DNA from: an uncultured Alphaproteobacteria bacterium
GTDB taxonomy: Bacteria; Pseudomonadota; Alphaproteobacteria; HIMB59
Reading direction: 5' to 3'
NCBI GenBank assembly: GCA_902613185.1
Contig: CACMGP010000001.1
Coordinates: forward strand, 496,001 to 560,000
DNA: 64,000 nt
Numbering within the stretch: the stretch's first letter is position 1; the number at the start of each line of letters is the position of its first letter. Both the position numbers and the translations under genes were made by a program. Below the pieces are notes generated by a model. The model worked only from the letters and a program-made list of their open reading frames with translations, was not told where the DNA came from and did no database searches. Positions 1-7,774 of this stretch are shown piece after piece.

Positions 1-542
1 ATAAGTGAAAGAGGAATTATGAACAGAAAAAACATAGATGTAATTTGAAATGAAAAACTCCATTTAAAGGTTGTGACTAAAAATTGGTTAATAGGTGTAA
101 ATATAAACATCCCTGTTGCAGCAAGAGACATAAGTATTCCTGTAACTGTGCTTTGTGTTTTATCATCTTCAAAATATTTTGAGACTCCTCCAATTATAAC
201 TGGTACAGAAATAACACCAGCTGAAATACCTCCAATTATGCCAATACCAAATAAAAAATGTAATGGGTGTATCGCTGAAGAAGCAACATAGAAACTAAGA
301 GAGACACCAAAGAAACCAAAACAAAGAGTTTTTACATAACCCTTTTGTTCAGCAAATGCACCTGCAATGGGTGACATAGCTCCCCAGAGCAAATTAAAAA
401 GACCATATGTTAGACCTATAATTGAAGCACTAAAAACTGTGGAACTTAAAAGATCTGGGACATAAATCCCTAGAGACATTCTAAATCCATTTCCAACTGA
501 CAGTATTAATCCAGCAACTAAAACTAATAGAATTGTTCTCAT
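1..542 (-). CDS. MFS transporter, N-terminal part (runs off the left edge)
   Basis: Reading leftward from an ATG at 540-542, the frame stays open for 180 codons to the window edge, so the C-terminal half is missing. The peptide starts MRTILLVLVAGLILSVGNG and has about five hydrophobic helices. A GAFAEQKGYVK loop after helix 2 resembles the cytoplasmic helix 2-3 loop of the major facilitator superfamily. It is an inner-membrane secondary transporter whose substrate cannot be told from this fragment. The divergent neighbour is a tiny basic ORF about 70 bases away. Confidence 0.75.
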   Translation of the reverse strand, partial: MRTILLVLVAGLILSVGNGFRMSLGIYVPDLLSSTVFSASIIGLTYGLFNLLWGAMSPIAGAFAEQKGYVKTLCFGFFGVSLSFYVASSAIHPLHFLFGIGIIGGISAGVISVPVIIGGVSKYFEDDKTQSTVTGILMSLAATGMFIFTPINQFLVTTFKWSFSFQITSMFFLFIIPLSL

Positions 543-614
543 TTGCTTAAAATATATGAATCATATCAAAAAAATATGTTTATTTTTGAGGTTAAATATC
601 TATTATACGCCGTC

Positions 615-698
615 ATGGGTTATCCTAAAAAACACAGAGGCAGAAGAAAAATCGGTTCACGAAAAAGAAGAGCTAAAAGAAGAGCTAAAAAGAAATAG
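615..698 (+). CDS. 27-residue, extremely basic peptide, ribosomal-protein-like candidate
   Basis: ATG at 615, TAG at 696-698. The peptide begins MGYPKKHRGRRKIGSR and ends in alternating RRAK blocks; about two thirds of its residues are Lys, Arg or His, and there are no acidic residues. Length and composition recall the tiny 30S proteins bTHX and bS22 or the AURKAIP1/COX24 motif, but I cannot show homology. A TATTAT hexamer at 601-606 sits about 9 bases before the ATG and no Shine-Dalgarno is visible, which would fit a leaderless transcript. A longer ORF in another frame (556-798) overlaps it; I prefer this one because of its coherent composition. The function is unknown. Confidence 0.45.
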   Translation: MGYPKKHRGRRKIGSRKRRAKRRAKKK

Positions 699-733
699 TA
701 TTTTCAATTATTATAATTTATCCCTGATATTTT

Positions 734-1201
734 ATGGTTGTTTTAAACAGAAGAAGATTTATATCAATACTTATTGGTGGATGCTTTGTTGGATATAAAC
801 CTTTAGTTGCGATGGAAAAATTAATTCTTTCAGATGAGGAATGGAAAATGAGATTATCAGAAGAGGAGTATTATATTTTGAGGCAGCATGGAACTGAACG
901 ACCCGGGTTTAGCGTGCTTAACAATGAAAAAAGGAAAGGTACCTACCATTGTGCAGGATGTGAATTACCACTATTTTCTTCGGATATGAAATATGATAGC
1001 GGAACTGGCTGGCCTTCATTTTTTGATTATCTTCCTAATGCTTTAGGTTTTAAAACAGATTTTAAATTGGTGTTTCCACGAAAAGAATATCACTGTGCTA
1101 AATGTGGCGGGCATCACGGACACGTCTTCAAAGATGGTCCAGAACCCACAGGTTTAAGATACTGTAATAACGGTATAGCTTTGAACTTTATACCAGATTA
1201 A
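734..1201 (+). CDS. msrB: Peptide-methionine (R)-S-oxide reductase, probably exported
   Basis: Reduces the R-epimer of methionine sulfoxide in proteins. The 155-residue product has the complete MsrB fold signatures: zinc CxxC pairs at C73/C76 and C121/C124, TGWPSF near residue 91, the GGHHGHVF block and catalytic C144 in RYCNNG, ending in LNFIP. The N-terminus (NRRRFISILIGG) looks like a twin-arginine signal and suggests a periplasmic enzyme. A start at the later Met27 would give a cytoplasmic form, so export is inference. The gene converges on bioY with a 4-base overlap of the two 3' ends. Confidence 0.9.
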   Translation: MVVLNRRRFISILIGGCFVGYKPLVAMEKLILSDEEWKMRLSEEEYYILRQHGTERPGFSVLNNEKRKGTYHCAGCELPLFSSDMKYDSGTGWPSFFDYLPNALGFKTDFKLVFPRKEYHCAKCGGHHGHVFKDGPEPTGLRYCNNGIALNFIPD

Positions 1202-1743
1202 TTTTTTTTAATTAGCAAATGCGTTAAAGAAATAGCAAGTGCTATCTTTAAAAGTTCACTGTAAATAAATGGGTATAAGCCAGCGTTAATAGATTTCTCT
1301 AGTCCTATGAAGCTTGATAAATGGGCGATACCACAAACAAAAATAATTAACGCTCCTATAAAAATAGATAAAATAATTTTTATTAAATTTTTATTGAAAA
1401 GGTTTTTCGAAAAATATGCAATTACAAATGAAGCTAAAATCATTCCATAAAGAAATCCAAATGTTGGAGACATGACATAACCAAAACCCCCACCAGCAGC
1501 AAAGATGGGAAGACCAATAAGTCCAAGAATAACATATGAAACAGTTGCATAAAACCCAACCATACCCATTGAGGCAGCAATAAAATATACAACAAAGGTT
1601 TGTAATGTCATCGGCACAGGATAGAAAGGAATACTAATTTTACTAGAAACTGATAAAAGAATAATTCCCAAAAGAGAAAATACTATCTTGGATAAATTAC
1701 TTTGAGCGTACTGACTTAAAATAGTTATATTTTTATTTTCCAT
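1198..1743 (-). CDS. bioY: BioY-family biotin transporter
   Basis: Substrate-binding membrane component for biotin uptake. At 181 residues it has the usual BioY length, about six hydrophobic helices, and the family signature PVPMTLQTF near residue 42, followed by LIGLPIFAAGGGFGYV and SPTFGFLYG. No ecfA or ecfT genes lie nearby, so it either acts alone, as many proteobacterial BioY proteins do, or shares an energising module encoded elsewhere. It is flanked by msrB (convergent) and the transaldolase gene (same strand, 38 bases upstream). Confidence 0.88.
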   Translation of the reverse strand: MENKNITILSQYAQSNLSKIVFSLLGIILLSVSSKISIPFYPVPMTLQTFVVYFIAASMGMVGFYATVSYVILGLIGLPIFAAGGGFGYVMSPTFGFLYGMILASFVIAYFSKNLFNKNLIKIILSIFIGALIIFVCGIAHLSSFIGLEKSINAGLYPFIYSELLKIALAISLTHLLIKKN

Positions 1744-1781
1744 ATTAATTATTTATAATTTTGAAGTGATTTGTGCAATAA

Positions 1782-2741
1782 TTATAATTGCTCACTAATC
1801 AATTCTTTTAACTTCAATAAATCCTTATTGAATAATCTAATACCCTCAGCTAGTTTAAAAGATGCCATCTGATTTTCATTTAAATGCCAACGAAATGAGC
1901 TCTCATTAACATTAATTCTCTCAATATCTAATAAAGATGAGTTTTCTTTTGATAATTTAAGTTTAATTTCATCATTGTTTTGGCTTAACTCCTCTAAAAG
2001 AGTTGGGCTGATAGTTAATTTATCACATCCAGCTAAATTAATTATTTCATCCTTATTTCTAAACGATGCTGCCATAACAATAGTGTTATAATTAAATTTT
2101 TTAAAATAATTAAAAATCTTCTCAACACTCTCAACACCTGGATCATTTGATGAGTCATAATCTTTTTGTGTATTTGATTTAAACCAGTCAAGTATCCTTC
2201 CCACAAATGGTGAAATTAAAAATGCTCCTGCTTCAGCACAAGCTATTGCTTGTGTTAAAGAAAAAATGAGTGTGCAATTACAAGATATTCCCTCTGCCTC
2301 TAATTTTTTTACTGCTTGTATACCTTCCCATGTGCCTGCAATTTTAATTAATATTCTATTCTTAGGGACGCCTGATTGCTCATAGCTATTGATTATTTGC
2401 TTTGCCTTTTCAACAGTAGCTTCAGTATTAAATGATAAATCAGAGTCGACCTCGGTAGAAACATATCCTGGCACGATTTTTGTTAATTCTATCCCAAAAG
2501 CAATAGTTAGTTGATCAGCTATGTAGTTAACTTGATCATCAGTTTGAGAAAATTTTCTACTTTTTGAGTTACTTATTACTTCATCAACTAGTTTTTTGTA
2601 TTTGTTTGATTGAACAGCTTTAAATATTAAAGATGGATTGGTAGTACAGTCATCTGGGTTAAATTTTTGAATACTGTCAATATCTCCCGTGTCTGCAACA
2701 ACTGATGAAAATTTTTTAAGACTATCTAATTGAGATACCAT
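1782..2741 (-). CDS. tal: Transaldolase
   Basis: Transfers a dihydroxyacetone unit between sedoheptulose 7-phosphate and glyceraldehyde 3-phosphate in the non-oxidative pentose phosphate pathway. The product has 319 residues, matching the TalB subfamily. The N-terminus carries VVADTGDIDSIQKF and TTNPSLI. RILIKIAGTWEGI near residue 130 contains the Schiff-base lysine, and FSLTQAIACAEAGA and SPFVGRILDW follow. The start agrees with the family N-terminus. It is divergent from the phosphatase gene, with 56 bases between them. Confidence 0.95.
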   Translation of the reverse strand: MVSQLDSLKKFSSVVADTGDIDSIQKFNPDDCTTNPSLIFKAVQSNKYKKLVDEVISNSKSRKFSQTDDQVNYIADQLTIAFGIELTKIVPGYVSTEVDSDLSFNTEATVEKAKQIINSYEQSGVPKNRILIKIAGTWEGIQAVKKLEAEGISCNCTLIFSLTQAIACAEAGAFLISPFVGRILDWFKSNTQKDYDSSNDPGVESVEKIFNYFKKFNYNTIVMAASFRNKDEIINLAGCDKLTISPTLLEELSQNNDEIKLKLSKENSSLLDIERINVNESSFRWHLNENQMASFKLAEGIRLFNKDLLKLKELISEQL

Positions 2742-2797
2742 GAAAATAAATATTCTTTCTTAACGATTATTTAAGCTATATATTAATTGAACTTCTT

Positions 2798-3304
2798 ATG
2801 CAAAAAAAAATAATTATTTGTGGATTAGCAGATATCCAAGAGTGTGTTGATAAATTCAGTCCAGATAAAATGCTTACCATCATTAATAAAAATTTTGAGC
2901 CTGAAACCCCATCAGGTATGGATAAAAATAGACATTTGAAAATGTTAATTGATGATATTTCTGAGCCAAGAGAGGGATTTATATTACCTGAGAAACATCA
3001 TACTCAAGAATTATTAGATTTCACAGATGATTGGGATAAAACTAAACCTATTTTAGTCCATTGTCATATGGGTATAAGTCGATCTACTGCAACAAGTTTA
3101 GGCATAGCGGCAAAATACTCTCCTGAAAATATTGAGCTTATAATTGAAAACTTAAAAGAAATTGCACCACACGCTAGCCCTAATAAAATTATGATGAGAT
3201 ATTATGATGAAATATTGGGTTTAGATAACAGACTTTATGGGTCAGTTCCATACTTTGACCCTGAGCCGATAGAAGAAAGTAGAATAGTAGAGTTAAATTT
3301 TTAG
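2798..3304 (+). CDS. Dual-specificity/tyrosine-type protein phosphatase
   Basis: A 168-residue cytoplasmic protein with the cysteine phosphatase loop HCHMGISRS: catalytic C89 and phosphate-binding R95 in the CX5R pattern. An aspartate-rich stretch before it (DFTDDWDKTKP) may hold the general acid. It resembles the small PTP-like proteins found singly in alphaproteobacterial genomes, whose substrates are mostly unknown. The next gene, a tiny Cys-rich protein, starts 10 bases after its stop, so the two are probably cotranscribed. Confidence 0.75.
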   Translation: MQKKIIICGLADIQECVDKFSPDKMLTIINKNFEPETPSGMDKNRHLKMLIDDISEPREGFILPEKHHTQELLDFTDDWDKTKPILVHCHMGISRSTATSLGIAAKYSPENIELIIENLKEIAPHASPNKIMMRYYDEILGLDNRLYGSVPYFDPEPIEESRIVELNF

Positions 3305-3313
3305 GATAATTAA

Positions 3314-3472
3314 ATGAATCATAGTTGTGAAGTATGTAGAAAAAAGATTGTGGAGCCTTTATATTGGGCTGATCCTAAGTTTTATGATATCCCAAAAAAA
3401 GTATTTTTTTGTGATGCCAAATGTTCACTAATTTATTACAAGAAAATTAAAAAATTATTTAAAAATCAATAA
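3314..3472 (+). CDS. Small Cys-rich, zinc-ribbon-like protein
   Basis: A 52-codon ORF from ATG 3314 to TAA 3470-3472. It contains CEVC near the N-terminus and CDAKC near residue 33, giving four cysteines in a CxxC...CxxxC pattern, followed by a Lys-rich tail (YYKKIKKLFK). The pattern suggests a small metal-binding knuckle of the TRASH/MYM kind, but I do not recognise a family. It lies directly after the phosphatase gene and before a perfect inverted repeat, so it may close that transcript. Confidence 0.6.
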   Translation: MNHSCEVCRKKIVEPLYWADPKFYDIPKKVFFCDAKCSLIYYKKIKKLFKNQ

Positions 3473-3485
3473 ATTCAATACATTA

Positions 3486-3508
3486 AGCTGTGCAAAATTT
3501 GCACAGCT
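3486..3508 (+). terminator. Perfect 11-bp inverted repeat after the phosphatase pair
   Basis: Arms AGCTGTGCAAA and TTTGCACAGCT are exact complements around a single central A. It sits 13 bases after the preceding stop codon. No clear T-run follows, so it could be a weak terminator, an mRNA-end stabiliser or a dyad operator for the promoter 20 bases further on. Confidence 0.4.
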
Positions 3509-3527
3509 AATTTCTATTATCTGCAAT

Positions 3528-3555
3528 TTGACTTTAGAAAAAAAATTAGTATAAA
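3528..3555 (+). promoter_or_regulatory. Sigma70-like promoter in the sbcB upstream gap
   Basis: TTGACT at 3528-3533 and TATAAA at 3550-3555 are separated by 16 bases, a good housekeeping match. The predicted start near 3562 lies 5 bases before a long hairpin and about 128 bases before sbcB. It could drive a small RNA, a structured sbcB leader, or both. Confidence 0.5.
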
Positions 3556-3561
3556 TCACCA

Positions 3562-3620
3562 ATCAAAAACTAGCTCCATCCTTATTCCTATCCTTACTTA
3601 TTCCTCCGGGGCTAGTTTTA
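3562..3620 (+). ncRNA. Candidate small RNA or structured leader with a CU-rich loop
   Basis: Directly downstream of the promoter, 3567-3577 (AAACTAGCTCC) pairs with 3608-3618 (GGGGCTAGTTT) over 11 base pairs including one G-U, then TTTTA follows. The 30-base loop is almost free of G and ends in TTCCTCC, the complement of a Shine-Dalgarno core. Loop CCUCC motifs occur in some alphaproteobacterial stress small RNAs such as the CcsR/cuckoo type, but no homology is claimed. It may instead be the 5' leader of sbcB. Confidence 0.35.
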
Positions 3621-3689
3621 TATAATCTCTCAAAATAATAAATTAAACTTAAACTTTATTATAATATTTAATTGATATAATTTTTTAAT

Positions 3690-5174
3690 ATGAGTGATCA
3701 TTATATTTTCTGGGATCTCGAAACAACAGGTCGTAATGATAAATTTAATCAAATAACACAAGTTGGTGCTGTTTTAACTAATAATAAATTTGAAGTTAAA
3801 GACAAATTAGAAATACATAGTAAGTTAAGAGAGGGAAAATGGTTCGAGCCAGGTGCTTTAATAACAACTGGGGTAGATCCAACTAGTTTTATACTAAATA
3901 ATTACCCAAATTATTATGAGGCTAGTGCTCAATTGTATGAGACATTTCAACAATGGTCATCCTCGTCAGCAATTTTTGTAGGTTTCAATAATATAAATTT
4001 TGATGAACCCTTTTTACGACAGGCACTTTATCAAAACTTGTTACCTGAAATTTATATGACTGTGACTAATAATAATGTACGCATGGATGTTCTTGACATT
4101 TTAAGACTAGTTTCAGTTTATAGCCCTGAACATATTAAATTTAATACTGACGATCAGGGATATCCAATACTTAAATTAGATGAAATTTCTAAACTAAATA
4201 ATATTTCAATAAATTATGACGCAGGTCCTCATGATGCTGTTTTCGATAGCTTAATAACATTGGAACTTAATAAGATATTAAATATAAGGTGTCCAAAGAT
4301 TTGGAACTCTGCATATGAGTTCCGACATAGAGAGACACCTAAGAGATTCATGCTAGATAATTTAGTTTTTACAAACACGACCTTTTGGAGAAGAAAACCA
4401 ACAATCAAAGCTCAAACTTTAATTGGAGGCATTCCATCAAGAAATCATCATTATTTAGTCTATAATTTGATTTTTGATCCTATTAAGCTCATAGAATTAG
4501 AAGATAAAGATTTAATTAAGAAAATGAACGACGGAGCTAAAAAAATTTGTGAAGTTTTTGACGGATCAAAGTCAAAGACACTTTTAAATGAAAGTTATTC
4601 ATTCAAAGATAATAAAAATGCAGAAATAGGAGTAGATGAACTAAGAAAAAGAGCAAATTTTATAAAGAAAAATGAAGAGTTTTGCTCTCGGCTAATTAAA
4701 CTTCACCTCTCTAATCAAAAAGAATGGCCTGAACCGTTTAATGTTGAGGATAGGATATTTGAAAGTTTTCCCTCACATGAAGATAAAAAAATAATGATTG
4801 ATTTCCATACAGCTCCTAATGAAAGAAAATATGAAATTTCAAAAAATTTTAAAGACGATAGATATAAAGAAATAGCTATAAGAATTATTTATGAAATTGC
4901 ACCACATACCCTTCCTGAAAATGAGAAAAGGAACTATGAGTTTGAAATAAGGGAACGTTTTAATGATGATGATAAATCTAAATGGAATTCAAAAAATAAA
5001 ATATTATCCAGTTTAGATGCTGAGTTGGAAAAAATAACTGACGAAAATGAAAAAATTCTCTTTAAGCAGAAGATTATAACATTCTTAAACAATGAGTCAG
5101 CTAAATGGGATAATCACGAAGATGATAATAATAACAATGACCATGAGGCCGATAATAAAGATGACGATAAATGA
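3690..5174 (+). CDS. sbcB: Exodeoxyribonuclease I
   Basis: Degrades single-stranded DNA 3' to 5' in mismatch repair and recombination. The 494-residue protein has the DEDDh exonuclease set: D9 and E11 in FWDLETTG, D105 in NINFDEPFLR, and H181/D186 in AGPHDAVFDS. Length and the following domain (HYLVYNLIFDP near residue 254, then the C-terminal helical part) match ExoI rather than smaller DnaQ-type nucleases. The tail is a low-complexity Asp/Asn stretch (DDNNNNDHEADNKDDDK) not expected for the fold. It converges on rfbA with a 2-base gap. Confidence 0.92.
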   Translation: MSDHYIFWDLETTGRNDKFNQITQVGAVLTNNKFEVKDKLEIHSKLREGKWFEPGALITTGVDPTSFILNNYPNYYEASAQLYETFQQWSSSSAIFVGFNNINFDEPFLRQALYQNLLPEIYMTVTNNNVRMDVLDILRLVSVYSPEHIKFNTDDQGYPILKLDEISKLNNISINYDAGPHDAVFDSLITLELNKILNIRCPKIWNSAYEFRHRETPKRFMLDNLVFTNTTFWRRKPTIKAQTLIGGIPSRNHHYLVYNLIFDPIKLIELEDKDLIKKMNDGAKKICEVFDGSKSKTLLNESYSFKDNKNAEIGVDELRKRANFIKKNEEFCSRLIKLHLSNQKEWPEPFNVEDRIFESFPSHEDKKIMIDFHTAPNERKYEISKNFKDDRYKEIAIRIIYEIAPHTLPENEKRNYEFEIRERFNDDDKSKWNSKNKILSSLDAELEKITDENEKILFKQKIITFLNNESAKWDNHEDDNNNNDHEADNKDDDK

Positions 5175-5176
5175 AA

Positions 5177-6058
5177 TTAATTATTTTTTAAATATTCCTC
5201 AATATATTTTCCATAATCAGACTTAATTAATTTTTCTGCAATATCACTAAGATTGCTTTTGTTTATAAAGCCTTGTTCATAAGATGCTATTTCATAAGAT
5301 CCAATTTTAACATTATTATTTTGTTCATATAATTTTACTTTTTGAGCTGCCTCTAGTAGAGCCTTTGCATTACCAGTATCATGCCAAACAATTGAGTCAT
5401 CTAAAATTTCTAAAGCAAGTTTTTTTTCAGATAAATATATCTTTATTAAATCAGTTATTTCTAATTCGCCTCTGTTTGATGGTTTGAGTTTTTTTGCAAA
5501 TTTTGAAGCATCGGAGTCAAAAAAATATAAACCAGGAATAATCAAATTACTTTTAGGTTTTGATGGTTTTTCTTCAATACCAACAATATTTTTATTGTTA
5601 TCTAATTCAATAACACCAAATTTCTCTGGATCTGGAACTGGCAATCCAAATACACTTCCGCCGTTCTCTTGCATCTTAAGAAGAGCAGAATTTGCATAGT
5701 CAAAATAATTTTTGCCAAGAAAAACATTATCACTTAATGCTAATACTGATGGGCTGCCGTCTAAAAATTTTTCAGCAATAAAGTAAGCATCTGCTATACC
5801 CCTTTGAATTTTTTGAACCTCATATGAAAAATTAAGACCAACCACTGATCCTGTTCCAAATGTTTTTTTGAATATTGAAAGGTCGTCCTCTTGAACTATA
5901 AATAATATATCTTTAATTCCTAATCTTACTAAAGTCTCGAGTGGGTAATAAATCATAGGTTTATCGTAAAGAGGTAACAAAGGTTTTGAGGCAGGTATTG
6001 TTGCAGGCATTAATCTTGTACCCTTACCAGCAGCAAGAATAATACCTTTAGTTTTCAT
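5177..6058 (-). CDS. rfbA: Glucose-1-phosphate thymidylyltransferase-type sugar nucleotidyltransferase
   Basis: Expected to couple glucose 1-phosphate and dTTP to dTDP-glucose, the first step towards dTDP-rhamnose. The 293-residue length is typical of RmlA. Motifs are GIILAAGKGTRLMPAT at the N-terminus, YDKPMIYYPLETL near 31, LSDNVFLG near 108, VEEKP-like GIEEKPSKPKSN near 160, GLYFFD and RGELEITD. No rfbB, rfbC or rfbD lies in the window, so sugar specificity rests on resemblance alone. It overlaps the upstream CBS-protein gene by 4 bases. Confidence 0.85.
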   Translation of the reverse strand: MKTKGIILAAGKGTRLMPATIPASKPLLPLYDKPMIYYPLETLVRLGIKDILFIVQEDDLSIFKKTFGTGSVVGLNFSYEVQKIQRGIADAYFIAEKFLDGSPSVLALSDNVFLGKNYFDYANSALLKMQENGGSVFGLPVPDPEKFGVIELDNNKNIVGIEEKPSKPKSNLIIPGLYFFDSDASKFAKKLKPSNRGELEITDLIKIYLSEKKLALEILDDSIVWHDTGNAKALLEAAQKVKLYEQNNNVKIGSYEIASYEQGFINKSNLSDIAEKLIKSDYGKYIEEYLKNN

Positions 6059-6531
6059 ATCCAGCCAAATGACTTAACTAAAAAAACTATCGGAATAATC
6101 ATACATATAAATGTAATTAAAATTATATTTAGTTTTGTGCTATCTCTAACAGAGCTTATAAGGTCTCTGTGAGAAATAAAATTTATTAATTTATTTTGAT
6201 CATCGACTACCGGTAGGTGCCTTATATTATTTTCCCCCATAATTTTTATTGCGATTTCTGAGGAGGTTTTTAAGTCCACAGTTATAATTTCAGATGTCAT
6301 AATATCTGATGCTGTGACCAAATCTGGATCTCTACCGTCTTTGACACATTTTCTGACTATGTCTCTTTCTGAAACAACACCAAGTAATATTTTTTGTTCA
6401 TTCAGTATAGGAACAGCCCCTATATTTTTTATATCCATACTATCTGCAATTTCACTTACTATGGACTCAGGACCAAAAAATATATATTCATCATTAAGCT
6501 TAATCTTTTTAATGTCCTTAATACTTGGCAT
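6055..6531 (-). CDS. CBS-domain-pair protein with a C-terminal membrane anchor
   Basis: A 158-residue protein with two CBS motifs: the first around residues 20-65 (IGAVPILNEQKILLGVVSERDIVR), the second around 77-127 (DIMTSEIITV ... RHLPVVDDQNKLINFISHRDL). One hydrophobic segment near residues 133-152 ends in SFGWI. CBS pairs bind adenosine nucleotides and usually regulate a partner. Here the partner could be RfbA, whose gene overlaps its stop, but that is only proximity. No enzyme domain is fused to it. Confidence 0.75.
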   Translation of the reverse strand: MPSIKDIKKIKLNDEYIFFGPESIVSEIADSMDIKNIGAVPILNEQKILLGVVSERDIVRKCVKDGRDPDLVTASDIMTSEIITVDLKTSSEIAIKIMGENNIRHLPVVDDQNKLINFISHRDLISSVRDSTKLNIILITFICMIIPIVFLVKSFGWI

Positions 6532-6634
6532 GAGATCATTATATAGGTATAGGAGGATTTAAATAAATTAAGCGTATTGAAGCACTTTTAGGTCTTCAAA
6601 AACTTTAATTTTTCAATTATTGTTGCAAAATAAA

Positions 6635-7630
6635 ATGTTTAGATTTTTTAACTCAAAAAAATGGTTTCTATGGGCATGGGCAGGGTCAGCTGCCATATTA
6701 GGTAGTCTTTGGGTGCAAGTAGAAATTGATGTCAGGATTAATGAGTGGTTTGGTACTTTCTATGACATGATTCAAAAAGCTCTTGCTGAGCCAAATTCAA
6801 TTACAATTGAAGAATATTGGGCGGGCTTACTATCCTTTATAACACTTGCAGGCATATATGTGGCTATTGCAGTTTTGGTAAGTTTTTTCACTGCACATTT
6901 CTTATTTAGATGGAGAACCGCTATGGTCGAGTGGTATCATAGTGTTTATAACTATGCCCGTACAATCGAAGGTGCTGCTCAAAGAGTTCAAGAGGACACT
7001 ATTAAGTTTGGTAGAATTATGGAAGGTCTTGGAACAAGCTTAATTGAGTCGGTGATGATTATTGTTCAATTCCTTCCAATCTTATTAGGACTTAGCGCTG
7101 GTATTCCAATATTCTTTTTTGGTGATTGGGAGTATGGTTTAGTTGTTGGTGCATTAATTTGGTCAGTTGGTGGAACAGTTTTTTTAATACTCCTTGGAAT
7201 TATTCTCAGACTTGTTGGTGTAGAATATGATTTACAAAAACAAGAGGCCGCTTACAGAAAAGTTTTAGTTATTGCCGAAGATGACGAAACTATTCGTCCA
7301 AAAACAATAGAAGAATTGTTTGATGATGTTAGAAAAATTCATTTTCTCTCATATATTCGGTACTTGTACTTTAATATTGGAAGAATTGCTTATTTGCAGG
7401 CTAATGTTTTAAGTGCTTATGTATTTTTAGCTCCTGCAATTGTTGCAGGTATTATTACCCTTGGTGTTATGCAACAAATTATTCGTGCTTTTGGCAGGGT
7501 TGAGGGATCAATGCAGTACTTGTTAAAATCATGGCCAACAATTATAGAGCTTGCAAGTGTTTACAAAAGATTAAGAGAATTTGAAAGAAAACTTAAGTCT
7601 ACGACAGATACTGCCAAGGTGTCTGAATAA
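6635..7630 (+). CDS. SbmA/BacA-family membrane transporter
   Basis: An inner-membrane protein related to SbmA/BacA, which import peptide antibiotics using the proton gradient. The 331-residue form starts at ATG 6635; an upstream TTG at 6620 is possible, but the shorter start MFRFFNSKKWF fits the family better. It has FRWRTAMVEWYHSVY, IEGAAQRVQEDTIKF and FLPILLGLS, hallmark SbmA_BacA blocks, within about 7-8 membrane segments. It is shorter than E. coli SbmA (406 residues). No ATPase domain is fused, unlike related ABCD-type proteins. Confidence 0.82.
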   Translation: MFRFFNSKKWFLWAWAGSAAILGSLWVQVEIDVRINEWFGTFYDMIQKALAEPNSITIEEYWAGLLSFITLAGIYVAIAVLVSFFTAHFLFRWRTAMVEWYHSVYNYARTIEGAAQRVQEDTIKFGRIMEGLGTSLIESVMIIVQFLPILLGLSAGIPIFFFGDWEYGLVVGALIWSVGGTVFLILLGIILRLVGVEYDLQKQEAAYRKVLVIAEDDETIRPKTIEELFDDVRKIHFLSYIRYLYFNIGRIAYLQANVLSAYVFLAPAIVAGIITLGVMQQIIRAFGRVEGSMQYLLKSWPTIIELASVYKRLREFERKLKSTTDTAKVSE

Positions 7631-7739
7631 ATATTTTAGACATCACATAGATAGAACTCAGAGTAATTAAAACAATTATAATCCAAACCCATCTATTGTT
7701 CTTATCGTAGTTTTCGCCATTTTTATTCGGGTCAACCAT
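7599..7739 (-). CDS. 46-residue single-span membrane protein, hypothetical
   Basis: ATG at 7737-7739, TAG at 7599-7601 on the minus strand. The product begins MVDPNKNGENYDKNNRW, then has one hydrophobic helix (VWIIIVLITLSSIYVM) and a short tail. Its last 10 codons are antisense to the end of the SbmA-like gene. It fills most of a 144-base gap that otherwise holds nothing, and a polar head followed by a clean transmembrane helix is unlikely by chance in AT-rich DNA. It lies downstream of the GNAT gene on the same strand. Function unknown. Confidence 0.5.
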   Translation of the reverse strand: MVDPNKNGENYDKNNRWVWIIIVLITLSSIYVMSKIFIQTPWQYLS

Positions 7740-7774
7740 AATATTTAAATATAATAATTATTTATTAAAATCAA

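Noticed and set aside
73-291. 72-codon plus-strand ORF at the left edge
   Set aside because: Antisense to the MFS fragment, whose minus-strand frame is open for 180 codons with transporter-like helices.
556-798. 80-codon plus-strand ORF before msrB
   Set aside because: It overlaps the coherent basic 27-codon ORF and the msrB start in other frames, and its Glu/Lys-rich middle is simply a frame-shifted reading of the basic repeats.
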